Positions 1-8,015 of a stretch of DNA of 38,146 nucleotides are shown here, one piece after another. The stretch is from F23-B02 sp963625655 (lineage in GTDB: Bacteria; Bacillota; Clostridia; Oscillospirales; Oscillospiraceae): the NCBI GenBank assembly GCA_963625655.1, contig CAVFTS010000017.1:1-38146 (forward strand), read 5' to 3'. A program made the position numbers and the translations under genes. The notes under the pieces were generated by a model, which had not been told where the DNA came from, made no database searches, and saw only the letters and a program-made list of their open reading frames with translations. The stretch's first letter is position 1. Every line of letters starts with the position of its first letter.

Positions 1-2019
1 GCCGTAGCCTTGAGTTATGCCGTTATCGGCAGCCCACAAAATGGCGTCGGCAAAGGGCTTGTGGCAACCGTTAACCTCAACGTCCGTGAACGGGTACTCC
101 GCAGGGCGCTCAGGAGAGGGAACGGACACGGTGTAGTAGCTGTCACACTTGGTGCAGTTATAGCGTATGGTGCCGGGTTCGTCGTAGGTCGGGACCTTTA
201 TCATGGTGCCGCCGTCCCACTTGTGACCCGTGGCGGCGGTGTAATTATCCTTGTAGCTGTCGCCGCAGGTGCAGCTGTGCAGCGTGTAGCCCTGCTCCGT
301 GCAAGTGGGAGCGACGACCTTGGCGGTATAGCTGTGCTGATGCTCAAGCGTGGGGATGTCCTCGTAGCGGGTGGCGGAGCAGGCGGTGCAGGTGTAGAGC
401 ATTACGCCGACTCTCGTTTCGGTAGGCTTACGAAGAACCTTTCCCTCGTCCCAGCTGTGACCGGTGGCGCTTAAAACCTCGTACTTCGTTGCATGACACA
501 GCTTGCAGACGTAGTATGCTCTGCCGGGATTTGTGCAGGTCGGCTCAACACGCAGAGTGCCGTCCTCGTCCCAGTAGTGACCGTTTTCGTCGGGAGTAAT
601 CTTGCCCAAATCGTCGGGGTCGCCGACGTAGCGCAGCGTCACATAGAAGTCCTCAAAGCCGTCGTCACCGGTACGCTCATCAACCGTCACCTTGTAGGGG
701 AAAACGCCGCTTCCGGAGGCTATCTCGGATGCGCCGATAACGGCGCTGATCTTTAGTGTGTAGTCTATCGCTTCGCCCTGCTCGTCGTAAATGTCAACGC
801 AATCAAAGCTTTCGTGGCTCTGATCACGCTCAATAAGGCGCTTGTGCAGAACATTCTGCGCACCGTCGGATTTAAGCTCCGCAACGAGGTAGTCGGGACG
901 TGCGGGCAGGTAGCCCTCGTCGTCCTCCCAGCTTAAATAGACGTCTATCTGCTTGTTGGCGCTCGGGTCGCTGCGAACGAGCCACAGCGCCTGGACCTCG
1001 CCCGTTGCGGGGACGTTTATATGCTCCGCCTTTTCGGGATCGGGCGTTGCGTAGAAATTGCCCTGCTCGTTTTCAAACGAACAGTTTACATAATATTGAC
1101 CATACGGCACGTCGTAAAACCACGTTACCTTGTCGCCGGTCGTCTGCGTACTGAGCTTCTGATAGCGTCCGTCGGTGGAAACGCCGTACATATTGACCGT
1201 GACTCCGGCACCCGGGCGGCTGTAATCATCCTTGTCGCCGGAGGTGTTCATGTAGCGAATGTCAAGCCCGACATCGTCAACGAGGGATTTGAGGACGTAC
1301 AGCGGCTTTTCGTCGTTTATGGTCTCATAGGATTCGTAGGGGATAAAGACCGACTGATCCCTGTGGACAAGCACGAGATCGGTGCCGTCGGTAAGCCCCA
1401 AAAGACCGTTCGTCGTGACCTCAAGGTGGCGCAGACGGGTGCGCAGGTACACGGGGGTGTCGGAACCCTGCGTAACACGGAACTTGCAGGTGATGAGAAC
1501 GTTGGTGTTCTGAAAGACCTTTTTGTCCGCATCCTTGTTCACCTTGCCCGTCCAGAAGCCGAGGTCGGCGTTCGTGAAGTCAAGGACGCCGCTGTCTATG
1601 AGCGTACCTGCAAGGAGGTCGGTTTTCTGTACTATATAGCCCTTGCGGGTGTTGGGCATTTCGGAGCTTATGAGTGTGAGGCAGTCGGTGTCATATTTGA
1701 TGTTGCCGCCTGCGGACTTAAGCTCCATCTTGGTGAGTGTGCCGATGTCGATGCCGCTGAGAGCGCCGTTCGGCAGGGTGATGCCGTTTTCCTCGGCGAT
1801 CTTGGCGATGTAGTCGACAAGAAAGTCCTCGCTGTAATTTACAATGTCGGGGGCGAGCCTGAGCCAGTAGGAATAGGTAAAGGTGTCGCCTACGTTAAAT
1901 GTGTAGCTGCCCGTTCTGGTCTGAACGGTGAGGGTATCGGGACTGCTTGCGGCCGATACTGCCGGCATGATGCCGACAAGAAGCAGCAGCACAAGACAGA
2001 CCGAAAGGAAGCGCTTCAT
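1..2019 (-). CDS. secreted modular surface protein with SLH segment (C-terminus off the window)
   Basis: The frame is open for 673 codons from ATG at 2019 to the left edge, so the 3' end is missing. A ribosome binding site GAGGTGA lies at 2024-2030. A lipophilic signal peptide (MKRFLSVCLVLLLLVGIMPA) ends near VSAA. Next comes a region of about 150 residues that resembles a cohesin-like or Ig-like beta domain, then a CnaB-like stretch. After that are Cys-pair modules of the type GHSWDEG / PTCTEQGYTLHSC, common in gut Clostridia surface proteins. The last visible residues (FTDVEVNGCHKPFADAILWA, then ADNGITQGYG) match the start of an S-layer homology domain, which anchors proteins to secondary wall polymers. 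The substrate or ligand is unknown. No neighbour is co-directional within 250 bp. Confidence 0.8.
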   Translation of the reverse strand, partial: MKRFLSVCLVLLLLVGIMPAVSAASSPDTLTVQTRTGSYTFNVGDTFTYSYWLRLAPDIVNYSEDFLVDYIAKIAEENGITLPNGALSGIDIGTLTKMELKSAGGNIKYDTDCLTLISSEMPNTRKGYIVQKTDLLAGTLIDSGVLDFTNADLGFWTGKVNKDADKKVFQNTNVLITCKFRVTQGSDTPVYLRTRLRHLEVTTNGLLGLTDGTDLVLVHRDQSVFIPYESYETINDEKPLYVLKSLVDDVGLDIRYMNTSGDKDDYSRPGAGVTVNMYGVSTDGRYQKLSTQTTGDKVTWFYDVPYGQYYVNCSFENEQGNFYATPDPEKAEHINVPATGEVQALWLVRSDPSANKQIDVYLSWEDDEGYLPARPDYLVAELKSDGAQNVLHKRLIERDQSHESFDCVDIYDEQGEAIDYTLKISAVIGASEIASGSGVFPYKVTVDERTGDDGFEDFYVTLRYVGDPDDLGKITPDENGHYWDEDGTLRVEPTCTNPGRAYYVCKLCHATKYEVLSATGHSWDEGKVLRKPTETRVGVMLYTCTACSATRYEDIPTLEHQHSYTAKVVAPTCTEQGYTLHSCTCGDSYKDNYTAATGHKWDGGTMIKVPTYDEPGTIRYNCTKCDSYYTVSVPSPERPAEYPFTDVEVNGCHKPFADAILWAADNGITQGYG

Positions 2020-2042
2020 GCAAAATCACCTCAATTATGATG

Positions 2043-2122
2043 TGCCGTACCCGATAAGATGAAGAAATCGGCAATCAAATAAGGACATATGTAGAGGGAG
2101 TTGGGATTTATCGGGTACGGCA
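2043..2122. repeat. 15-bp perfect inverted repeat around a 50-bp spacer
   Basis: TGCCGTACCCGATAA at 2043-2057 is matched exactly by its reverse complement at 2108-2122. The pair sits in the leader of the surface-protein gene, and the gene-proximal arm ends about 13 bp before its Shine-Dalgarno. It could form a long-range RNA stem or be the arms of an invertible segment. The spacer shows no clear promoter. Confidence 0.75.
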
Positions 2123-2221
2123 GGGCGTCGTAAAGGGCGCTTAAAACGGCACCCCATACAACGGCTTCAGAATAACAGCACAAAGCGGGGGATAAATACA
2201 GACACACGGGCGGATGTGACT

Positions 2222-2257
2222 AAAAAACAGACATTCATAAACGAATGCCTGTTTTTT
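2222..2257 (-). terminator. intrinsic terminator of dapF (bidirectional)
   Basis: Arms AAACAGACATTC and GAATGCCTGTTT close a short loop, with one G-U type mismatch. T runs lie on both sides. It follows the dapF stop at 2291 in the minus direction and would also insulate the surface-protein leader. Confidence 0.8.
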
Positions 2258-2290
2258 GCGCATTATGTTTAAGCCGGCAGGGGATTCAAC

Positions 2291-3100
2291 TTAGTCTGCC
2301 GTCTCGCCCTCAAATACGACACAGGTCGGACCCGTGAGGTAAAGCTCTGCGGGGGTCGTTTTGTCAGAGAGCGTGACGGTGAGGTCGCCGCCGGGCATCG
2401 AGACCGTAACATTGTCGCCGGAGAGAAGTCCCATGAGCGTCAGCGCCGTGGTAATTGCGCCGCTCCCCGTACCGCAGGCAAGGGTGAAGTCCTCCACGCC
2501 TCGCTCAAAGGTTATCGCCTTGACGGAGCTGCGGTCGAGGATCTTGACAAAGCTCACGTTTGCGCCCTTCGGGAAGGCGCCGGAGTATCGCAGCCGCCTG
2601 CCGAGATCGAAAAGCTCGCTGCGGTCTAAGCTGTCCCAATCGTCTAAAAGCAAAACGGCGTGCGGCAGACCGGGGCAGCCAAGCTCGACGTAAGCGCAGT
2701 CAAGCCCCTCCGCCGTGCGGTGCAGGTCAATGAGCGTCGGGTCGTTTAAGCGGATGCGATAGAGCACTTCGCTTATGCGCTCTCCGACCACGGGTCCCGC
2801 CGTCGTCTCGATGTGCTGCGTTTTCCCGGAGAGTCCGTGTTCATAGCCGTAGCGTGCGATGCATCGGGCACCGTTGCCACACATCTCGCCGAGCGAACCG
2901 TCGGCGTTAAAAAACCGCAGCTTAAAGTCCCCGCCGCTCTCTGCGGGACACACGAGCATCAGCCCGTCTGCGCCGATGCCGAGCCTGCGATCGCATAAGC
3001 GCCGTGCAAGTTCGGGCGCCATGTCATGGGTAATGCCCTCCGATACGGCGTCGATTATAACAAAGTCGTTTCCGGCTCCGTGCATTTTCGTAAATTTCAA
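2291..3100 (-). CDS. dapF: diaminopimelate epimerase
   Basis: This cytoplasmic, cofactor-independent epimerase converts LL- to meso-diaminopimelate for lysine and peptidoglycan synthesis. The protein is full length (269 aa). It has MKFTKMHGAGNDF at the N-terminus and the two catalytic cysteines in MCGNGARC (C74) and LACGTGSG (C209). The start codon is TTG (complement of 3098-3100), with GGGGTGAT six bases upstream. The next in-frame ATG falls inside the conserved MHGAGND motif and is unlikely. It is transcribed alone and divergently from the CoA-transferase, and a terminator follows at 2222-2257. Confidence 0.95.
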   Translation of the reverse strand: MKFTKMHGAGNDFVIIDAVSEGITHDMAPELARRLCDRRLGIGADGLMLVCPAESGGDFKLRFFNADGSLGEMCGNGARCIARYGYEHGLSGKTQHIETTAGPVVGERISEVLYRIRLNDPTLIDLHRTAEGLDCAYVELGCPGLPHAVLLLDDWDSLDRSELFDLGRRLRYSGAFPKGANVSFVKILDRSSVKAITFERGVEDFTLACGTGSGAITTALTLMGLLSGDNVTVSMPGGDLTVTLSDKTTPAELYLTGPTCVVFEGETAD

Positions 3101-3118
3101 TCAAATCACCCCGTCAAG

Positions 3119-3147
3119 ATTATAACACCACTTGAAAAGCCTGTCAC
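3119..3147 (-). promoter_or_regulatory. sigma-A promoter of dapF
   Basis: On the minus strand GTGACA (3142-3147) and TATAAT (3119-3124) are separated by 17 bp. It overlaps the divergent promoter of the CoA-transferase, so the two probably compete for polymerase. Confidence 0.6.
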
Positions 3148-3160
3148 GCTATTATATAAT
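3132..3160 (+). promoter_or_regulatory. sigma-A promoter of the CoA-transferase
   Basis: TTGAAA (3132-3137) and TATAAT (3155-3160) have a 17-bp spacer, about 40 bp before the start codon. Confidence 0.65.
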
Positions 3161-3203
3161 AATAAATTGTAATAAACACAAAAATATAATTCGAGGTGCA
3201 AAA

Positions 3204-4511
3204 ATGACCGATTATAAAGCATTGTACGCACAAAAACTTACCACTGCCGACCAAATCGCGGCGGAGGTCAAGTCCGGCTGGCTCATGGGCATGGACACCG
3301 GCCCCTCTCAGGCTCCCGCAATTATGAGCGCCATTGCGGAGAAGATCAAAAACAGCGACATCACCGGCGTCAAGGTTCAGACCCTGCTTGACATTTACCC
3401 CTTTGAGTTTTACGCAGACGAGTCCCTCAAGGGTAAGATGACGGGCTGCAGCTGGTTCTCCTCCGGCGGCGCACGCAAGGCGATAAACGGCGGCTATGCA
3501 GATCTGCTGCCCTGCTATTACAGAGACATTCCGAGACACATTCTCGCCGAGTACAGCTACGACGCCGTCTGCGTCGAGGTCTCTCCCATGGACAGCCACG
3601 GCTACTTCTCCCTCGGACTCAACGGCTCCTACATCGAAGCCATGTTCGACAAGGCAAAGAGAATTTTCGTCGAGGTAAACGACAAGCAGCCCCGCTGCCT
3701 CTGCGGCACTCAGCTTCACGTTTCGCAGGTAGATGCGATCGTTGAGTATAACCACGAGCTGCCCGTGCTGCCTCCCGTGAAGCTTGACGAGGTCAGCATC
3801 ACTATCGGCAACCTCATCGCAGAGCAGATCCCCGACGGTGCCTGCATCCAGCTCGGCATCGGCGCTATTCCCGATGCCACCGGTATGGCGCTGAAGGCAA
3901 AGCACGACCTCGGCATACATACCGAGATGTTCACCGACTCCATGGTCGAGCTTATCGAGTGCGGAGCGGTCAATAACTCCAAGAAGCAGATCCACAGAGG
4001 TAAGAGCGTTACCACCTTTGCATACGGCTCCAAGAGAATCTACGACTACATCGACGATAACCCGGCGGTCGAGATACTGCCCGTAAACTACGTCAACGAC
4101 CCCAACGTCATCTGCAAGAATGACAATATGATCTCCATAAATGCGGCGCTTGAGGTTGACTTCTTCGGTCAGGTCTGCGCGGAGAGCGTCGGCACAAAGC
4201 ATATGTCCGGCTCCGGCGGTCAGATTGACTACGTCAGAGGCGCCTGCCAGTCCAAGGGCGGCAAGAGCTTTATCGCATTCACATCCACCGCAAAGGGCGG
4301 CACCATCAGCAAGATAAAGCCCATCCTCACCCCCGGCGCAATCTGCACCACCAGCAAGAACGACGTTGACTGCATAGTCACCGAGTACGGCATTGCCCAC
4401 CTCAGAGGCCGCAGCCTCGGCGAGAGAACAAAGCAGCTCATCGCCATCGCTCACCCCGACTTCCGTGACGAGCTGACCTTCGAGGCAAAGAAGAGAGGCA
4501 TCCTCATCTGA
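3204..4511 (+). CDS. class I CoA-transferase (butyryl-CoA:acetate / 4-hydroxybutyrate CoA-transferase family)
   Basis: The 435-aa protein belongs to the acetyl-CoA hydrolase/transferase family, which moves CoA between acyl groups. In gut Clostridia this family makes butyrate from butyryl-CoA plus acetate, or handles 4-hydroxybutyrate. The start is ATG 3204 with GAGGTG upstream; the longer frame from 3132 begins inside the promoter. LGIGAIPDA and HTEMFTDS are present; E241 in the latter aligns in context with the catalytic glutamate of 4-hydroxybutyrate CoA-transferase. The C-terminal EYGIAHLRGRSLGER motif is typical. It is monocistronic. Choosing between the but and 4-hydroxybutyrate subfamilies needs an alignment. 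Confidence 0.85.
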   Translation: MTDYKALYAQKLTTADQIAAEVKSGWLMGMDTGPSQAPAIMSAIAEKIKNSDITGVKVQTLLDIYPFEFYADESLKGKMTGCSWFSSGGARKAINGGYADLLPCYYRDIPRHILAEYSYDAVCVEVSPMDSHGYFSLGLNGSYIEAMFDKAKRIFVEVNDKQPRCLCGTQLHVSQVDAIVEYNHELPVLPPVKLDEVSITIGNLIAEQIPDGACIQLGIGAIPDATGMALKAKHDLGIHTEMFTDSMVELIECGAVNNSKKQIHRGKSVTTFAYGSKRIYDYIDDNPAVEILPVNYVNDPNVICKNDNMISINAALEVDFFGQVCAESVGTKHMSGSGGQIDYVRGACQSKGGKSFIAFTSTAKGGTISKIKPILTPGAICTTSKNDVDCIVTEYGIAHLRGRSLGERTKQLIAIAHPDFRDELTFEAKKRGILI

Positions 4512-4519
4512 GGATACAA

Positions 4520-4565
4520 AAAACGAAAAAACAGCAAAGCTTTGCTTCGCTGTTTTTTTCGTTTA
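4520..4565. terminator. bidirectional intrinsic terminator
   Basis: The hairpin ACAGCAAAGC / GCTTCGCTGT is flanked by A and T tracts between two convergent genes. It serves the CoA-transferase and the pseudouridine synthase. Confidence 0.8.
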
Positions 4566-4568
4566 AGC

Positions 4569-5228
4569 CTAACCGAGACGAGGGTAGACGGACGGGTCAA
4601 AGTCGCTCCACGGATACTCCTTCGGCGGCTTTACCTGAAAGCGCATGAACTTCCCGCTTGCGGGGTTTACAAAGCCGAGCATATACGACCAAAGCGCAAT
4701 GTTGCAGCCGTCGTCCCGACCGCCGTACTTTTTGTCGCCGAGCAGGGGAAGACGGCGGTGCGTGAATTGCGCACGGATTTGGTGCGTCCGTCCTGTTATA
4801 AGCCTTATTTCGACCATGCTCTTGTCGTCTTTTGTGGCGAGCAGCTCATATTCAAGCACGGCGTCCTGCGAGCCGCGGCAGGGCTTGTTCACGACGAAGG
4901 TCTTGTGCTTTTCCTTCGAGCGCAGCAGAATGTCCTCCATTCTGCCGCTGCGCTCCTGCGGAACGCCGTGGACTATCGCAAGATAGGTCTTTTTAAACTG
5001 GTTTTCCCGAATCTGCCGACTCAGCTCGGAGGCGGTTTCGGGGTTGAGCGCATACACCATAAGCCCGGACACGACCTGATCGAGGCGGTGTACCGTCCTG
5101 ACGTCGGCGTTTTCGTCGCCGAGGGCGCTGCGGATAAGCTCCGGCATACCGCCCGGCTCGTCGGTGGATATTACCCCGGCGGGCTTTATGCACACTATTA
5201 GATCCGAATTGCAGTAAATGATATTCAC
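4569..5228 (-). CDS. RluA-family RNA pseudouridine synthase
   Basis: The enzyme isomerises uridine to pseudouridine in rRNA or tRNA. The start is GTG 5228 with AAGGAG seven bases upstream. The longer in-frame start at 5351 lies in the promoter and is rejected. The 219-aa product has IVCIKPAGV near the N-terminus, the catalytic motif HRLD (D50) and RLITGRTHQIRAQF in the C-terminal half. No S4 RNA-binding domain precedes the catalytic domain, so it is a short RluA-type enzyme with an unknown target site. It is transcribed alone. Confidence 0.88.
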   Translation of the reverse strand: MNIIYCNSDLIVCIKPAGVISTDEPGGMPELIRSALGDENADVRTVHRLDQVVSGLMVYALNPETASELSRQIRENQFKKTYLAIVHGVPQERSGRMEDILLRSKEKHKTFVVNKPCRGSQDAVLEYELLATKDDKSMVEIRLITGRTHQIRAQFTHRRLPLLGDKKYGGRDDGCNIALWSYMLGFVNPASGKFMRFQVKPPKEYPWSDFDPSVYPRLG

Positions 5229-5322
5229 GGTATTATCTCCTTGTGGAAATGTCCCGCTGTGCAGGACCTTAAACGCAAAAGTCGGCGTCGAGAAAGATTT
5301 CCTCGGCATATTCAGTGTATAA

Positions 5323-5351
5323 ATAATATCATACCCCGCCGCCGATTTCAA
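5323..5351 (-). promoter_or_regulatory. promoter of the pseudouridine synthase gene
   Basis: On the minus strand TTGAAA (5346-5351) and TATTAT (5323-5328) have a 17-bp spacer. Its position shows that the coding start lies further downstream. Confidence 0.6.
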
Positions 5352-5416
5352 GCGCCGCCCGCCCGACAGATTTATCGCAGGTCAATGATATATGCAAACA
5401 GTGCATACAAGGCAGG

Positions 5417-5453
5417 AAAAACCGCCGCAATTTCACAAAATTGCGGCGGTTTT
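5417..5453 (-). terminator. intrinsic terminator of the EamA transporter gene
   Basis: A near-perfect hairpin pairs ACCGCCGCAATTT with AAATTGCGGCGGT and is followed by T residues on the minus strand. It starts two bases past the transporter stop codon. Confidence 0.85.
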
Positions 5454-5454
5454 G

Positions 5455-6315
5455 TCATATCAGCATGATAAGCGTACCGGCGACTATCAGCACGAGACCG
5501 AGCGCCGACTTCTTCGACAGGCGCTCCTTAAACACCAGCGCCGAGAAGCCGATGGACACGAGAATGCTCAGCTTGTCGATGGGAACGACGACGCTTGCAA
5601 GACCGCCCTGCAGCGCCTTGTAGTAACACAGCCACGATGCGCCCGTCGCAAGACCCGACAGACAAATGAAGCCAAGCTCACTTTTCGGAACGTCCTTCAG
5701 CGTCTGGAGCTTGCCCTTTACAAACACGATGAGCCACGCCATAACAAGCACGACCCCGGTACGGATGGCGGTTCCGAGATTGGACTCGACGCCGTCGATG
5801 CCGATTTTTCCGAGGATGGAGGTCAGCGATGCGAAAACGGCTGAAAGCACGGCATACAGAAGCCAGCTTTTTCGTTCACGCTTTTCGCCGGAGTTTTCCT
5901 TCTTTTCAATCATCATAAAGGTACCGACGGCGATGCACACGACCGCAAGCGCCTTGAGCCACGTTATCGGCTCACCGAGGAAAATCAACGCCAGAAGGAT
6001 GGTCAGCACGGTCGAGGACTTGTCGATAGGCACGACCTTGTTGACGTCGCCGAGCTGCAAGGCACGGAAGTAGCATAGCCACGATGCACCTGTCGCAAGA
6101 CCCGACAGGATCAAAAACACCCACGTTTTCGCATTGAGCGATGTGATCGTCGGAGCCGAGCCGACTATCCACACCATGAGCCACGAAAAGAGCAGTACGA
6201 AGACGGTTCTGATCGCAGTCGCAGCGTCGGAGTCGGTTTTCCTGATGCCGCATTTTGCAAGAATCGTAGTCAGCCCGGCAAACAGTGCCGAGCCGAACGC
6301 AAAGAGAATCCACAT
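5455..6315 (-). CDS. EamA/DMT-superfamily transporter
   Basis: A 286-aa integral membrane protein with about ten hydrophobic helices. It is arranged as two homologous EamA halves: LSGLATGASWLCYFRALQLG in the first and LSGLATGASWLCYYKALQGG in the second. A charged loop (EKKENSGEKRERK) links them. Members of this superfamily export metabolites or amino acids; the substrate cannot be read from the sequence. ATG 6315 is preceded by an AAAGG ribosome binding site. It ends in a strong terminator. Confidence 0.85.
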   Translation of the reverse strand: MWILFAFGSALFAGLTTILAKCGIRKTDSDAATAIRTVFVLLFSWLMVWIVGSAPTITSLNAKTWVFLILSGLATGASWLCYFRALQLGDVNKVVPIDKSSTVLTILLALIFLGEPITWLKALAVVCIAVGTFMMIEKKENSGEKRERKSWLLYAVLSAVFASLTSILGKIGIDGVESNLGTAIRTGVVLVMAWLIVFVKGKLQTLKDVPKSELGFICLSGLATGASWLCYYKALQGGLASVVVPIDKLSILVSIGFSALVFKERLSKKSALGLVLIVAGTLIMLI

Positions 6316-6407
6316 AAAGATTGCCTTTCTTACGCTTTATATGCTGTTAAAATAGCACTGTTGCTCGTAATTTCAAAATGAGCATAATGATAACGCACAC
6401 CACGGGA

Positions 6408-6887
6408 CTAAACTTTTTCGTGCGTTTGCACCTCCGTAAAACTGCGATTCCGCAGAAATAACTGCATTTGAATGTGCGGAATGCCGTCCTCTGAAAATTC
6501 TTCGGAACTCTGACGGAAACCAAGCTTTTCATACAATGAACGGACATAGGTCTGCGCTTCAATGGTGATCGTGTCGGCATGAAGCTTGGTTTTCGCAACA
6601 TCAATGGCTGCTTCTACGATTTTGCTGCCCAGTCCGCAGCGACGCTTTATCGCAATCACACGACCGATCGCAACTGTCGGAAAAGCTGTGTCTTGCGGCA
6701 AGACCCGTGCATAGGCTTTTATGCCGTCATCATCCCGCAGCCAAAGATGATACGCAACACGGTCTAAATCGTCAACATCCTGATAAGGACATTTTTGTTC
6801 GACCACGAATACCGAGATGCGCAGCTTATAAATTTCAAACAGTTCTTCTGCACTTAACTCCGAAAAATGCTTTACTGTCAGCTCCAT
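6408..6887 (-). CDS. GNAT acetyltransferase, ElaA-like
   Basis: A 159-aa single-domain N-acetyltransferase. The N-terminus LYKLR-type region is here LFEIYKLRISVFVVEQKCPY followed by QDVDDLD, the hallmark of ElaA proteins. The acetyl-CoA loop is represented by RRCGLGSKIV. The substrate is unknown. Codon use is more AT-rich than in the flanking genes. Together with the alkyltransferase remnant upstream it forms a small, compositionally different patch, possibly acquired. Confidence 0.82.
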   Translation of the reverse strand: MELTVKHFSELSAEELFEIYKLRISVFVVEQKCPYQDVDDLDRVAYHLWLRDDDGIKAYARVLPQDTAFPTVAIGRVIAIKRRCGLGSKIVEAAIDVAKTKLHADTITIEAQTYVRSLYEKLGFRQSSEEFSEDGIPHIQMQLFLRNRSFTEVQTHEKV

Positions 6888-6912
6888 TGTGACCTCCGGA
6901 AATTTTTGCTTA

Positions 6913-7220
6913 TCAAGCGTCCCACTGATACGCTTTCAAATCGACGTGATCGGCGTCCTTCAAAACAACGCCCTCCTGCCGCAGCAGCTCCGCCTGTTCA
7001 AGCCAGCCGGGTGCCAGCCTGCCGCATGATTCACAACACGGTGGCACGGGTACTGCCCGTAATAGTCGGCACGGCTGAGTACCGTCCCAATTAAACGTGC
7101 GTTGCGATCTCTCCCGACCAGCCGTGCGATCTGACCGTAGGTAGCCACACGCCCCTTCGGTATTTCCTCTACGACCGAGAGAACCTCGTAGATAAGCCGC
7201 TCATCCGACAAAAGTCCCAC
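6913..7220 (-). pseudogene. O6-alkylguanine-DNA alkyltransferase-like protein, frameshifted
   Basis: The GTG start at 7220 follows GGGGAGG. The N-terminal part reads YEVLSVVEEIPKGRVATYGQ and reaches the active-site motif PCHRV (C59), so it is not a Cys-less ATL protein. About eight codons later the frame breaks. One base is missing near 7022-7027. In the other frame the expected C-terminus (GRLAPGWLEQAELLRQEGV, then LKDADHVDLKAYQWDA) continues to TGA at 6913-6915. Whole, it would be about 102 aa, the size of a stand-alone methyltransferase DNA-binding domain. A sequencing error cannot be excluded; an intact gene would repair alkylated DNA bases. Confidence 0.8.
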
Positions 7221-7269
7221 CGTCTCGCCTCCCCGCAATTTAAATACGGCATACCATCAAAAAGGGAAG

Positions 7270-7932
7270 TTACACCTTCAAAATAAAGTGGCTTTTGTGA
7301 AAATCAATAAGCTCCTCGCTGCGCATTTTTCCAAGCTCCAACGACAGTCCGCTGCGCTCGACGCCGAGATAATCGGCAAGCTGCTGTCTTGAAAAGGGAA
7401 TGTCAAATTCATAGGCTCCGAGCCGCTGCGCTTCAGCGGAAAGATAGGACATGATCTTCGACCGTGTTGTACGCTGCCCCATGTGCGTAAGCTTTTCGTT
7501 AAACCGAAGATTTTTGTCAGCAAGCTCGCCGAGGAGATTTCGGATGACTCGACTGTGGTGCGAGCAGGCAGACGGACACACATTCAGAATGCGATTTACA
7601 TTCAGGAACATCACGGTGACTGGCGTTTCCGCTATGACGCTCATATTCAGCATGGAGCCGGGGACGCAGGCATATGCGGCGGCAAAAGCCTGTCCGGGTC
7701 CCGCTTTAGAAAGAATATTTCGGTTTCCCCAAATATCCTCCTGAATGATCAGAACAGACCCTGCCAGCACGAGGCCGATTGAGTCCGCCGTATCGCCGGC
7801 GTGCAGCACAAAGCCTTCCTTCGGAAAGTCCCTTTTTTCCGCTTTGAGGCAGGAAAGCATCGAGGTCAGCTCCTCTGCGGAGATGCCGGAAAAAAGCTGA
7901 GCAGAAAGTATAACAGGCAAAAAATCTTTCAT
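7270..7932 (-). CDS. Crp/Fnr-family regulator, probable HcpR-like
   Basis: The 220-aa protein has an N-terminal cyclic-nucleotide-binding-type beta barrel (about residues 15-125). The C-terminal winged helix contains FSRQQLADYLGVERSGLSLE, typical of the anaerobic Crp/Fnr group (residues about 172-200). No N-terminal cysteine cluster of the Fnr Fe-S type is seen. It is divergent from the ferredoxin-hcp pair with an 83-bp shared gap. This is the classic arrangement of HcpR, which activates hcp under nitrosative stress in anaerobes. Function is inferred from family and position. Confidence 0.8.
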   Translation of the reverse strand: MKDFLPVILSAQLFSGISAEELTSMLSCLKAEKRDFPKEGFVLHAGDTADSIGLVLAGSVLIIQEDIWGNRNILSKAGPGQAFAAAYACVPGSMLNMSVIAETPVTVMFLNVNRILNVCPSACSHHSRVIRNLLGELADKNLRFNEKLTHMGQRTTRSKIMSYLSAEAQRLGAYEFDIPFSRQQLADYLGVERSGLSLELGKMRSEELIDFHKSHFILKV

Positions 7933-7954
7933 AAAATCCTCTTTCGTCGAAAAT

Positions 7955-7967
7955 TCAACCGACTTGA
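7955..7967. promoter_or_regulatory. candidate Crp/Fnr-type operator
   Basis: TCAA-N5-TTGA is a small dyad upstream of the ferredoxin-hcp operon. A TATAAT follows at 7982-7987 with no good -35 box, which fits a promoter that needs an activator. Assignment to the adjacent regulator is inference. Confidence 0.35.
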
Positions 7968-8015
7968 TGATTTGAGTGTACTATAATTGAGTCACAAATG
8001 CAAGGAGGTATTGAA

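Noticed and set aside
1021..2040. 339-codon plus-strand frame
   Set aside because: Antisense to the surface-protein gene, which has a signal peptide and SLH motif; the plus-strand translation has no recognisable domain.
3144..4454. 436-codon minus-strand frame
   Set aside because: Mirror of the CoA-transferase gene, produced by its codon bias; no ribosome binding site or domain.
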